Shown here in pieces: positions 17,790 to 26,278 of a DNA stretch of 57,515 nt. Origin of the DNA: Pseudomonas luteola NBRC 103146 (lineage in GTDB: Bacteria; Pseudomonadota; Gammaproteobacteria; Pseudomonadales; Pseudomonadaceae). The translations under genes were made by a program, and so were the position numbers. The stretch lies in contig NZ_BDAE01000027.1 of assembly GCF_002091675.1 (NCBI RefSeq), forward strand, positions 1-57,515, read 5' to 3'. Numbering within the stretch: the stretch's first letter is position 1; every line of letters begins with the position of its first letter. The notes beneath the pieces were generated by a model. That model was given only the letters and a program-made list of their open reading frames with translations, had not been told where the DNA came from and ran no database searches.

Positions 17790-18227
17790 TTAAGACATCA
17801 AACTTTTCATTAACTCGGCGTCGTATATCAGCTTGCCGAAATCGGGAATCATGGGAACGGTGTTATGGACTGCTATGAAAAAGGCCCGGGAGTAATAGGC
17901 CAGCGTTCCCGCCAAGAAATGAGAAGCAACACCTCCCATATTGTCTTGGCCCATGGACTTGCCACTAACGATGCGCGAATACATAAAGATTGACTTAAGC
18001 ACGTAGTACAGGCCGAAGATGACTGTCAGGGTTTCGAACAGGGCGCCTATAGATGTAGCCATCGCCAACGCGGAAGTAGCGCTGGATGCTGCACTTCCAT
18101 TGCCTATAGCTCCTCCGTTCAGGGTCGTATCGGTATCTGCAAAAGCCAATCCCACATACAGGGTAAGCAGAAGGCCTGACAGAAATTGCCCGGCCATAAG
18201 CATCGGCGTTGGTTTAGTGATACTCAT
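17790..18227 (-). CDS. dotE: DotE/IcmC small membrane protein
   Basis: I use the ATG at 18227 (MSITKP), preceded by GGTGG and overlapping dotF by 14 bases; an upstream ATG at 18266 would overlap by 53. The product has membrane segments near its start (MAGQFLSGLLLTLYVGLAFA, ending in a signal-like site), in the middle (IGALFETLTVIFGLYYVLKSI) and near residue 115. Legionella IcmC is 194 aa with similar topology. Its place between dotF and dotP matches icmG-icmC-icmD. Size and topology resemble the following gene, so the two may be distant paralogues. Confidence 0.76.
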   Translation of the reverse strand: MSITKPTPMLMAGQFLSGLLLTLYVGLAFADTDTTLNGGAIGNGSAASSATSALAMATSIGALFETLTVIFGLYYVLKSIFMYSRIVSGKSMGQDNMGGVASHFLAGTLAYYSRAFFIAVHNTVPMIPDFGKLIYDAELMKSLMS

Positions 18228-19821
18228 TGCCACCGATCCGTACGCCGTTAGCGTTGATAGCATCAACCTTTAGTCCCGCCACAGACTGGCCTTGGCTCAA
18301 CTCGAATACTGTTCCCGCCACGATTACATGCGCGTGCATAGCGCCGTTTTCAGTGGCGAAGGAACCAAGGTACTGAATCTCAACCTTAGGCTTGGCAGCT
18401 ACGACGTCGCGACTGGGAGCCCCTTGTTTTGACGTATGACGAGTCGATACAACCGGAGCCTGCCGTACAGGTGCTGGCTCATCTTTCTGCAGGCTGGCCA
18501 CTGGGGCAGGCTTGGGCTCAACGGGTGCTTTTACGGAATGTGCAGGCTTCTCAGCTTTTGACTCACTGGCCGCTTTAAGCTGTTGCTTGAGCTCTTCTAC
18601 TTCAGCTTTTAGCTGGGCGATCTGAGGGTCAACAACATTTGGCTGAACAGTCGAGGGCTGGGCCTGAATAGACTCAGCTGATTGAACAGGAAGAACGTCA
18701 GGGGTTAGCGAAGGGGTATTTGCTTGAGCTGCAGAGGGAATTACTGGAGCCGCTGAAGCTATGACTTCAGGTGAACCAGAGGCCGTCACTATAGGAGCCA
18801 CCACAGGCAACGTGGCCGGAGTTTCAGTGGCTGTGTTAGACACATCTGGCGCTGAAGTGGATGTCTGCGGTGAATTGGGCTCACCCACCGGCGGGGCCAT
18901 TGTGCCGATATCGAAGTTGGGCTCTTCCTGCGAAGACAGATGAGAGACGTTGTCCGTACCGTTTTGGAGTTTCTCAATTGCCTGGTCATACGGAAGACGT
19001 TGATCAACAGGCGCTTCGACGATAGCAGCATTATGTTGTTTGTACTGGTTCCAACCTAAGATGACAGCAACCACAGCCCCGATTAACAGCTTGGGTTTGT
19101 GTTTTTCTATGAAGGATTGCTCACCTTCAACCTTGGCTTTTTTAGGGGCAGCCTGGACCTTTGCTTTGGCTGATTTCTTCCCTTTACCTTTTTTAGGGCT
19201 TTCCGCCACCTGATCATCCGCTGCATGGTCATTAGCGTAAGCATGCCCAAGGGCAGCGCCAGCCATGCCGCTTTCTATCAGCGCAGTAAGATCGGGATCG
19301 CCCTGTACAGGAGATAACCCTTCTAGGGAAATGTGACCCGCGGCAGATCCGGCCCTATCGTCTTGCTCGTAAGAATCGAGCGAGACGGGCGCATCGATGT
19401 TAATGGGCTGTTGCTCAGGCTCACTCTGGGTCAGAGCTTCAATTGCCAATACGTTAGCAGCGGGCTCTGGGGCATTAAAGGAAACCGGAGCGCTGGCCGC
19501 TTCATCTACTAGGTCCAGGTCGAAACTAACACCGTTGGTTTCTAGCGTGACGCCTACTGGATTTGCCTTAGCAGGAGGAACAAGCAGGTCATCGTTTTCA
19601 TCTACGTTGACTGAAATTGTTTTGTCAGTAGAGGTAATACCGGGCGTGGCGTCTGGTAAGAAGTCCAGCAGCTGATCAACATCCAACATATCTGGACTGG
19701 GCGGAAGGACTGCATCATCCAAAGAAACGCTTGAGTCAGTACCTTGCTTCTCGCGCTTGACGGTAGAGGCGAAATCTTCAGGGAAAAAATTCAGGTCAGT
19801 CATCTTAGATATCCTCGGCAA
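18214..19821 (-). CDS. dotF: DotF/IcmG/TraP-like inner-membrane protein, enlarged
   Basis: The 535-aa protein has a long acidic cytoplasmic region (1-245), a membrane segment near 250 (KLLIGAVVAVILGWNQY), a Pro/Ala/Ser-rich stretch, a coiled coil near 400 (IAQLKAEVEELKQQLKA), and a small C-terminal beta domain with AGTVFELSQGQSVAGLKV. Legionella DotF is 269 aa with the same order of membrane segment, coiled coil and C-domain; the extra length is in the N-terminal region and linker. The ATG overlaps dotG by 17 bases. DotF associates with DotG in the channel. The call leans on synteny because this family diverges fast. Confidence 0.78.
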   Translation of the reverse strand: MPRISKMTDLNFFPEDFASTVKREKQGTDSSVSLDDAVLPPSPDMLDVDQLLDFLPDATPGITSTDKTISVNVDENDDLLVPPAKANPVGVTLETNGVSFDLDLVDEAASAPVSFNAPEPAANVLAIEALTQSEPEQQPINIDAPVSLDSYEQDDRAGSAAGHISLEGLSPVQGDPDLTALIESGMAGAALGHAYANDHAADDQVAESPKKGKGKKSAKAKVQAAPKKAKVEGEQSFIEKHKPKLLIGAVVAVILGWNQYKQHNAAIVEAPVDQRLPYDQAIEKLQNGTDNVSHLSSQEEPNFDIGTMAPPVGEPNSPQTSTSAPDVSNTATETPATLPVVAPIVTASGSPEVIASAAPVIPSAAQANTPSLTPDVLPVQSAESIQAQPSTVQPNVVDPQIAQLKAEVEELKQQLKAASESKAEKPAHSVKAPVEPKPAPVASLQKDEPAPVRQAPVVSTRHTSKQGAPSRDVVAAKPKVEIQYLGSFATENGAMHAHVIVAGTVFELSQGQSVAGLKVDAINANGVRIGGNEYH

Positions 19822-21007
19822 GCATCAAGCCGATAATCTGCATGGGAGGCACCTTCGCTTGGGCCTTGATCTCAGATGCAATTTTCTGAGCTTCCGTAAG
19901 GAGCGGAGCGGTAGCTTTACCAGCGGCATAAATGGCAAGGTCAGCTCCGTTTAGCTTTTCTTGCGATGAAGTTGTGCTGCCGAAGGATGAGTTGATAGTG
20001 GTTGAACCACGCATTCCTTCTGCCACTGCCGCAGGGAACGCAGCCAGGAACTGGCCACCAAGGCGCTGTATGTAGCGTCCGTTGTATTCAGCTTTCACGG
20101 TAGGCATTCCATCAGCACCGACTGCTACCAACTTGATTGGCAGTGACTCATGGTCGAGCGGGATAGCGAAGCATTCCAGGTTCAGATATTCACGGCTGGG
20201 CCAGGTGAAGTTACAAAGGGCTGAGCGCCCTGCAAACGGACCAGTTTCGATCTCAGCCTTAACGGTCCCAGGTCTATCGGTATCAGCGCCATCTCTAAGA
20301 AGGGCTGTCCAGACAGTACCCATGGGATAGCCCAGCTTAGTTTTGCTTGCTGCGGACGTTGCTACCTGTTGAGTTCCGGCCAGGGTGTTATTAAGACCGC
20401 TCATGTCCAGAACAGCAGGAGTAGAAGTGATTTGCCTAGGCTTAGGAGCAAGAGCTTCAAGCTGGGCAGCCATCTTCTCTTGCATCTTTTGGCGTCGCTG
20501 TTGTTCCTGTTGATCGAGCTGCTGCTGTTGTTGAGCAGTCTGCTGTGTCTGAGCCAGATTCGGATAGGCAGGCGCAGCAGTTACTGTAGACACGGCAGCC
20601 TTGGCTGGCTCAGGTAAAGGGGCACTCAAAGGAGGGACGTAAGTCCCGTTTGTATCTTTAGCCTGCTCAAAAGCTGCCTGCTCCGTCTTGCTGTCAAGAC
20701 CAGCGACAACTGCATCGGTTGTAACCCTGGGTGAGCCAGCAAGCGGCGGAGCCAATTTGACAGAAGTGTCAGTAGGCTCAACAACTTGCTTGTTCATCTT
20801 GTTGTAGGCAAGCAGCCCAACAACAATACCTACGGCGCCCACAACAAACAGTGCTGGCCTGTTCTGCTGTAGTGAAGACATGACGCCAGACCATGACTTC
20901 TTCTGGATCTTCCCCTCCTCGCCAGTTCTTCCACCCTCATCCAGCGACTCTAGAGATTGATCCTGATCCAGCGAGCCTAATCTAGGCTCAGAGTCATGCT
21001 CTGCCAT
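19805..21007 (-). CDS. dotG: DotG/IcmE/TraO VirB10-like channel protein
   Basis: The 400-aa protein has one membrane segment near residue 52 (ALFVVGAVGIVVGLLAY), a Gln-rich stretch with repeated QQQ near 170, and a C-terminal VirB10-like domain from about 222. Conserved points are YPMGTVWTALL, CNFTWPSREYL and LGGQFLAAFPAAVAEGM. DotG spans the envelope and lines the type IVB channel. Legionella DotG (1048 aa) carries a long pentapeptide-like repeat array that is absent here; R64 TraO (429 aa) is the closer match in length. GGAG precedes the ATG by about 9 bases. It is the first gene of the operon. Confidence 0.92.
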   Translation of the reverse strand: MAEHDSEPRLGSLDQDQSLESLDEGGRTGEEGKIQKKSWSGVMSSLQQNRPALFVVGAVGIVVGLLAYNKMNKQVVEPTDTSVKLAPPLAGSPRVTTDAVVAGLDSKTEQAAFEQAKDTNGTYVPPLSAPLPEPAKAAVSTVTAAPAYPNLAQTQQTAQQQQQLDQQEQQRRQKMQEKMAAQLEALAPKPRQITSTPAVLDMSGLNNTLAGTQQVATSAASKTKLGYPMGTVWTALLRDGADTDRPGTVKAEIETGPFAGRSALCNFTWPSREYLNLECFAIPLDHESLPIKLVAVGADGMPTVKAEYNGRYIQRLGGQFLAAFPAAVAEGMRGSTTINSSFGSTTSSQEKLNGADLAIYAAGKATAPLLTEAQKIASEIKAQAKVPPMQIIGLMLAEDI

Positions 21008-21503
21008 TACCTACTGCTCCAAAGTAATAGTTGGGAAATATACCAGCGCAATTACGCTACCACAAGAAACCGGGCATTCCCCCTATCTGTTTGACAGGTC
21101 AAAACTATCCCGTTAGGCTCCGCTCCGTCAGGTGTGGCGCTCTAATACTATAATTATATGATCATACCATACATAATATCTATGGTATTACATAGTAATG
21201 AAATACTATGATAGTGTCGAAAGAATACATCGGATACTTATCGGCAGATGCTCGTTGGGTCTTGAATAGTCCCTTCAGGCTGGATCTATAGGGCTCCTAG
21301 CTTCATGCAATCCCCTTTTATCCAAGTCTGGATCTTACGCAGCCTCCGGGTCAGAACCAGCTCCAAGCTTTAGACAAGCTTTTGGATTTTGGGAATGGCT
21401 TCTGTGCATGAAGGATTATTGAATATAAATCTGCATAACAATGCTTTATTACGATTGGTTATGCATATCAGCGCTACGTTATGCGCCCACTGTAGGAGTT
21501 ATC
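21008..21503. promoter_or_regulatory. Divergent intergenic region before dotG and the 388-aa gene
   Basis: This 496-base region separates two divergent transfer transcription units. It has an AT-rich core at 21140-21225 with several ATACTAT/ATAGTAT-like words (AATACTATAATT at 21143, ATGGTATTAC near 21182 and AATACTATGATAG near 21200), likely promoters in both directions. GCATAACAATGC at 21433-21444 recurs at 22695-22706, on the other side of the next gene. No gene is seen. Confidence 0.5.
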
Positions 21504-22670
21504 ATGCCGGCACCCTCTCTTGGGGTCGTCATCCTGGACGACAATCGCTATCCCACCTCATCAGCTGGCTATGCTGTATCTGCTGAAGGGGACCGGCGCA
21601 TAAGCCGTATCTCTGATCTAGCAACTGGAACCATTTGGTATACGAGCGTTGGCTATAAGGAATTTCACAAGACGCAGCTCTACAAGCAGAGCAACCTACG
21701 GGGAGACCAGCTGCTACGTGAAAAAATGGGCAATATCATTCACGAGATTGGTTTGCAGTACGCGTCTATTCCTGAGCAGGGGCAAGCTGTGTACAAGGTG
21801 CTTGAGCAAATTGCTATCTACCTTGAGCGCAACGTCCAGTGGAATGGGAAAATGTTTGGCCGGCTTGACTGGTACTTGAACAATTTCCTGTCGCCAGGAG
21901 CCAGGCAGCCGGCCGGATCGCCGTTGATTGCTGCGGCCCGTAATGCTCATAGCTATATCAGCCCTGCTATGGTCACCTCTAATACCGATGCCACTTCGCG
22001 AACCTATATTGCGCCGCGTATTGCCTACTTGAATTCGTTACTAGAGTTGCCTGTTCCTCATTTGCGTGCTGAATGGTCCTTCAAGCCAATGGCCGGACAA
22101 GCAGACAGCAGCCGATTGATGAAAGAGGGCGGGCTCGGCTCTATTTTTGAAGTCAGTATTAGCGATCTGGATCCCGACCTGGCTGTCGTGGCACCGTTTG
22201 CAGGCCGCCAGGTTATCGATTCAGCGCCCCGACTATGGTGCACACTGCCTGAAGCCATGTTCTACGCGGAACGCTCAAACCTGATTGTGCGTGGAGCCTG
22301 GATCCCAAGTCGCGTTCAACCCCTAGGCGAAATACTCAAGCAGGCCTCTGACAGCGGCACGGAATTGATCCCGACTCGTGACTTTTCGTATTCGGCAGGT
22401 TTGATTGCTGAGTCGGTCCTCTACTCACTGCTAAGTACTACGTCTGATGAAAAACCTGCAACTGGACGCGAGCCCATTGCAGCTTATGTAGCGGCTTACG
22501 ATCGACTGATGATGATTCGACACTCGCAGAAGATTTACGACATGGGCTTTACGCCAATGTCGAGCGCTTGCGGTGGAAGAATAGTGGTCTCCATGCCTGC
22601 AGTCGCTATCTCGGACGTCGATGCAATCTGTCGTGATTTAGGACTTGAACCTCCTATGACCGGCGCTTAA
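21504..22670 (+). CDS. Hypothetical protein upstream of dotO
   Basis: The 388-aa protein starts at the ATG at 21504, preceded by TAGGAG at good spacing; the longer frame from 21441 has no such site. No signal, membrane segment or known motif is visible. It is mixed alpha/beta and unusually rich in aromatic residues (NVQWNGKMFGRLDWYLNNF). It is the first plus-strand gene of a transfer block running through dotO. A transfer role is inferred from location; function unknown. Confidence 0.8.
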   Translation: MPAPSLGVVILDDNRYPTSSAGYAVSAEGDRRISRISDLATGTIWYTSVGYKEFHKTQLYKQSNLRGDQLLREKMGNIIHEIGLQYASIPEQGQAVYKVLEQIAIYLERNVQWNGKMFGRLDWYLNNFLSPGARQPAGSPLIAAARNAHSYISPAMVTSNTDATSRTYIAPRIAYLNSLLELPVPHLRAEWSFKPMAGQADSSRLMKEGGLGSIFEVSISDLDPDLAVVAPFAGRQVIDSAPRLWCTLPEAMFYAERSNLIVRGAWIPSRVQPLGEILKQASDSGTELIPTRDFSYSAGLIAESVLYSLLSTTSDEKPATGREPIAAYVAAYDRLMMIRHSQKIYDMGFTPMSSACGGRIVVSMPAVAISDVDAICRDLGLEPPMTGA

Positions 22671-22692
22671 GGCAGATCCTTGCGGCGTAGAC

Positions 22693-22740
22693 GCGCATAA
22701 CAATGCATAGAAATGAACAACAATGCAGAGCAATGCATTG
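22693..22740. repeat. Phased CAATGCA repeats
   Basis: CAATGCA occurs at 22701, 22721 and 22731, spaced 20 and 10 bases, that is two and one helical turns, so all lie on one DNA face. The first lies in GCATAACAATGC, which also occurs at 21433. The 285-base gap 22671-22955 has no gene. A regulator binding upstream of the dotO unit is a plausible reading. Confidence 0.5.
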
Positions 22741-22911
22741 GTATCCCATTTAACACTAGTCAACGTCCCTATACGCCGCCTTATAAATATTTATTGCACC
22801 CTATCTTTAGAAAAGCTCACTAACACGGCCCTATGCTTGGATACGCCAGTTAATGCGCCGCATCGATTTTAGGGTGCTACTCATAAACAAACCTCACCAC
22901 AAGGATGATCG

Positions 22912-22947
22912 TGGCAGAGGTTGCTTAGCTTTAACTGGCAGAGGTTG
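22912..22947 (+). repeat. 12-bp direct repeat before the dotO unit
   Basis: TGGCAGAGGTTG occurs at 22912-22923 and 22936-22947, 24 bases apart, in the leader just before the small gene at 22956. The second copy supplies GAGG about 11 bases before that ATG, so repeat binding or leader structure could affect its translation. Confidence 0.45.
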
Positions 22948-22955
22948 TCCAAGTT

Positions 22956-23162
22956 ATGACAAGTAGTACCGAGCCTAGTGTTCAACCTGAACTTGAGCGC
23001 GCAATGCGAGAGTGGATCACTGCAACCTCGTTGCAGAGCAACTTTCTTTCGAAAGTAAAAGCTACTCTTTCAACAGAATTACTCCTGGAGCTGAATTCGG
23101 TCACCAACGAGCCAGATGAGGCAGTAAGGGCGAAAATAGATGAATTGGTGGGAGGCGAGTAA
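22956..23162 (+). CDS. Small hypothetical protein coupled to dotO
   Basis: The 68-aa acidic, helical, soluble protein is not recognised. Its TAA overlaps the dotO ATG as TAATG, and GGAGG for dotO lies in its last codons, so the two are translated together. Legionella IcmT is of similar size but is a membrane protein, which does not fit. A DotO-associated helper is possible. Confidence 0.7.
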   Translation: MTSSTEPSVQPELERAMREWITATSLQSNFLSKVKATLSTELLLELNSVTNEPDEAVRAKIDELVGGE

Positions 23163-26158
23163 TGAGCCTTCTGTATGCACTAAATGAGTTCTTCGGTCGC
23201 TACAGCAGTTCCCGGCTACCAGTTCTTTCCGTCATTGACCCGATGACAATTCAGTTGCAGGCAGGTCTCGGCTATATGAGCGGCCTGCGAATGCAGGGCG
23301 CGTATCAGATGTTTGGTGGAGGTGAGCGGTTCAGCGCCATCAAATCGCTTACTACATTACTTTCCAGTCAGCTTCAGCAGCCTGGCTTTCAGATCCAATG
23401 GGTTACTGAAGTCAATCCCGATCAGGTTAAGCAGGATATGGCAGCCCTAACCAATGTTTCGCGCGAAACATGGCGAAGGCTAAACGTAGACATGGCTGTA
23501 GTGGAGGCCTTGATCACGTCACGTGAGGCTATGTTGGGCAACATGGCCGTACGTGAAAACAACACCGTGACAGTTACCACAACGACTGCAGCGTTGGGCG
23601 ATTCGAAACAGCTCAAGATTGATATGGAAGGCTCAAACCGCCTTCTTGGTGGTATGCCGAGGAGTCTGAGTGCGTTCACCCAAATGAATGCTACCAAGAT
23701 GACCACTCTGCATCAGCGCCATACAAGCAACTTTGCTGCTTTTGCACGGGCCATCACGAGTAAACAGGTGACCCAAATCGCTGACATTATTGATAGCAGA
23801 GCTCTTCTACGTGAGATTCGAAGACTGTACTTACCGGACAGTACGCCTGCTAACTGGTCTCCTGCCCTCCAGGGTGATCGGCCCTACTTTAACGTTAATA
23901 GCAAAGCGGACGATCACACCCGGCTGCCTCACTTAAGAGACCAGATAATTTCGGAGCCTATGGATACTTATGACGATGGCGTCGTACGTATCGGTAACCG
24001 AAATGGGCGCTTCTTTGCCGTGGCCTACATGTATGTCCATCCGCTAACGTGGATGGATTCCGATAGCCTTTATAACTCGATGCCCCGCGATTTTCACTGG
24101 TGGACGTCGATGTGCCTTATTTCAGGCGCTGATAAATGGCGCAGCTATGTTAACTCTCATAAGGCTGTAGCTCAGTCGGTCAAGATTCTTTCCAGCAAGA
24201 ATGGCGACATTTCCGAGCATGCCAAGATACTGCTTGAGATTGCCAAGCAAGAGAACCTGTGCGGCTTCAGAATGCAGGTCTGCACTCAAGCCAAAACACA
24301 TGAGTCTGCCCGTAATCAGATCTACAAGTTGATCAATGAACTGCAGTCATGGGGCGGAAGCCTCTGGCGCCAGGATGTAGATGACCCTGATGAACTGATG
24401 AAGCATAGTGTTCCAGGCTGCGATCGTGCGACTTCCTATGCCGGAACGACTTTCGCCGTACCGGTTAAGGACTGCCTGATATCCCTACCATTCTCTCGAC
24501 CAGGCTCCGTATGGCAAAAAGGGGGGATGCAGGGCGCACTGTTAATGCTGACTGAAGCTAAGCGCATGTTCCCTTTCAAACACGTGGCGCCTGGCGTGCA
24601 AAAGTATGCAAGCGAATTGTTCATCGCACCCATGGGCGGTGGCAAGTCAGTAATGTTGCAAGCTATCAGAGCAGCTTATATAGAGGCATACGCAGCTGAT
24701 CGACTTCTGCCGCGTATGGTTACTCTCGATATTGGTCCAGCCTCTAGTGGCATCATCCAGCTCTTGGACTCCATACTTCCAAGGGAGCTAAAGTGGCAGG
24801 TTAAGTATCAGCGCGTAACGGATGATGATAATTTCACCATCAATCCTTTTGATACTCAGCCCTGTGTCTGGCATCCCACGACACTTGAAGTTACCTTCCT
24901 AACTAACTTCCTGAATCAGCTCTTTACAACACCTGGCCAGGATGCACCTCCCCCAGGTGTGTCAACCCTAACGCCATTGCTCATCGAGCACGCTTACAAG
25001 ATGTATGTAGGCGACAATGCTTTACGAGAAAAAGCCTACGCGCCAGGTAATAAAGATTATGAAGAGATAGATGCAAAGGTCGTCCAAAACGGATGGAATA
25101 AAAACGGCAAGTTAACCTGGAAGCAGTTAACCATGCTGCTATTCAGGAGCGGCCATCATGTTCTGGCCGAATACGCTCAGTGGCGGGCCATGCCATCGCT
25201 TCCTGATCTTGCCGATGTCGTGGCATCAACTCAGGAAATTCAGGACTTCTATAAAAAACAGATAGTCCCCGGCATGGGATTATCACTTCTGGAGTATGTC
25301 CAGTCTGTTCTCACAAGCTATACGCGCGTCAAGATCTTCAGCGGCGCGACTACCTTCAGAACCAATGCACGCATCCTGTCGTTAAACCTCGAAGACGTTG
25401 TGAAAGGCGGAGGGGCTGCAGGCCAGCAACGCGGCGTACTGATCATGCTTCTAGCTCGACATGCAACGACTCGTAAGTGGTGGATCAACGAAGATGTGCT
25501 CGATAAAGAAATCCGGTGCGATCCGGATGTCATGGCCTATTTACGTCGAAACCTTGAGCTTGAAAAAACGATGCCCTCCCGGCTTGATGTGGATGAATAC
25601 CATCGGACCAAGCCTTTCAAGCAGGTGCGCGAGCAGTTTGCCACTGACAGACGTGAAATCCGTAAATTCAACATTCATTACGGTATGGCCTCTCAGTCAG
25701 ATGAAGACTTTGACAGTGATGACGTTGAGCTGGCCAGTACGATCTACTTCCTAGGTTCGCCTGGCGAGCAGGCGATACAACGTATTCAAAAGAAGTTTGG
25801 TCTTAAAGACTCTGCAATCGACGCGCTTCGCACTAAAGTCAAAGGAGCTAACTCTGAAGGCGCTCACCTGCTGATGGTAGCCAAAACCTCAAAAGGACAG
25901 CTTGAGCAGTATCTGACGTTCCCTCTACCAAGTATTTACCTATGGGCCTTCTCATCAACACCTAGCGATGTGAACGTGCGTAAAAAGGTAGCTCTACAGC
26001 TTGGCTACCTGTCAGGTATCCAAAAGCTAGTGGAGCTATACCCGGGTGGTTCAATTGAAGGCCGGATTGATGAGCTAAAAGCACTTCGCCCAGATCTTCC
26101 TCCAGATGGGATCGTCGACCTGCTTGTAGACGAAATCGTTAACAAGAGCGCTGCATAG
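23162..26158 (+). CDS. dotO: DotO/IcmB/TraU type IVB ATPase
   Basis: The 998-aa protein matches Legionella IcmB (about 1009 aa). Walker A is APMGGGKS at residues 489-496, preceded by ELFIAP; VTLDIGPASSG follows near 522. A late acidic segment (RLDVDEYHRTK, about residue 807) fits the Walker B region, and FNIHYGMASQSDEDF follows the DotO pattern of an SQ sensor motif. DotO is the VirB4-class ATPase that docks under the channel with DotB. It is separate from the dotG-dotN operon and divergent from it, whereas in Legionella icmB directly follows icmJ. No DotB is seen in the window. Confidence 0.92.
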   Translation: MSLLYALNEFFGRYSSSRLPVLSVIDPMTIQLQAGLGYMSGLRMQGAYQMFGGGERFSAIKSLTTLLSSQLQQPGFQIQWVTEVNPDQVKQDMAALTNVSRETWRRLNVDMAVVEALITSREAMLGNMAVRENNTVTVTTTTAALGDSKQLKIDMEGSNRLLGGMPRSLSAFTQMNATKMTTLHQRHTSNFAAFARAITSKQVTQIADIIDSRALLREIRRLYLPDSTPANWSPALQGDRPYFNVNSKADDHTRLPHLRDQIISEPMDTYDDGVVRIGNRNGRFFAVAYMYVHPLTWMDSDSLYNSMPRDFHWWTSMCLISGADKWRSYVNSHKAVAQSVKILSSKNGDISEHAKILLEIAKQENLCGFRMQVCTQAKTHESARNQIYKLINELQSWGGSLWRQDVDDPDELMKHSVPGCDRATSYAGTTFAVPVKDCLISLPFSRPGSVWQKGGMQGALLMLTEAKRMFPFKHVAPGVQKYASELFIAPMGGGKSVMLQAIRAAYIEAYAADRLLPRMVTLDIGPASSGIIQLLDSILPRELKWQVKYQRVTDDDNFTINPFDTQPCVWHPTTLEVTFLTNFLNQLFTTPGQDAPPPGVSTLTPLLIEHAYKMYVGDNALREKAYAPGNKDYEEIDAKVVQNGWNKNGKLTWKQLTMLLFRSGHHVLAEYAQWRAMPSLPDLADVVASTQEIQDFYKKQIVPGMGLSLLEYVQSVLTSYTRVKIFSGATTFRTNARILSLNLEDVVKGGGAAGQQRGVLIMLLARHATTRKWWINEDVLDKEIRCDPDVMAYLRRNLELEKTMPSRLDVDEYHRTKPFKQVREQFATDRREIRKFNIHYGMASQSDEDFDSDDVELASTIYFLGSPGEQAIQRIQKKFGLKDSAIDALRTKVKGANSEGAHLLMVAKTSKGQLEQYLTFPLPSIYLWAFSSTPSDVNVRKKVALQLGYLSGIQKLVELYPGGSIEGRIDELKALRPDLPPDGIVDLLVDEIVNKSAA

Positions 26159-26200
26159 CGCTGAATCATCAATGGTCAGCTTACAGCAGGCGGCCTTTAA

Positions 26201-26227
26201 CAATGGCACTAAACAACAGTGCCATTG
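26201..26227. repeat. Perfect 10-bp inverted repeat after dotO
   Basis: CAATGGCACT and AGTGCCATTG flank a 7-base loop (AAACAAC). No T-run follows, so it is not a standard terminator. It lies just before the promoter-like TATTACTATCG at about 26239-26249 of the next gene, so it could be an operator or an mRNA 3' hairpin for dotO. Confidence 0.6.
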
Positions 26228-26278
26228 CTATCCATATGTATTACTATCGTAATTCCATTATTAATCATGGTGTCCGCC

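Noticed and set aside
26201-26227. Terminator of dotO
   Set aside because: A good stem but no T-run on the plus strand; listed as an inverted repeat only.
26219-26278. GTG start giving the LPD7-like protein a hydrophobic N-terminus
   Set aside because: The GTG lies inside a perfect hairpin and upstream of the likely -10 word, so it is probably not transcribed as part of the gene.
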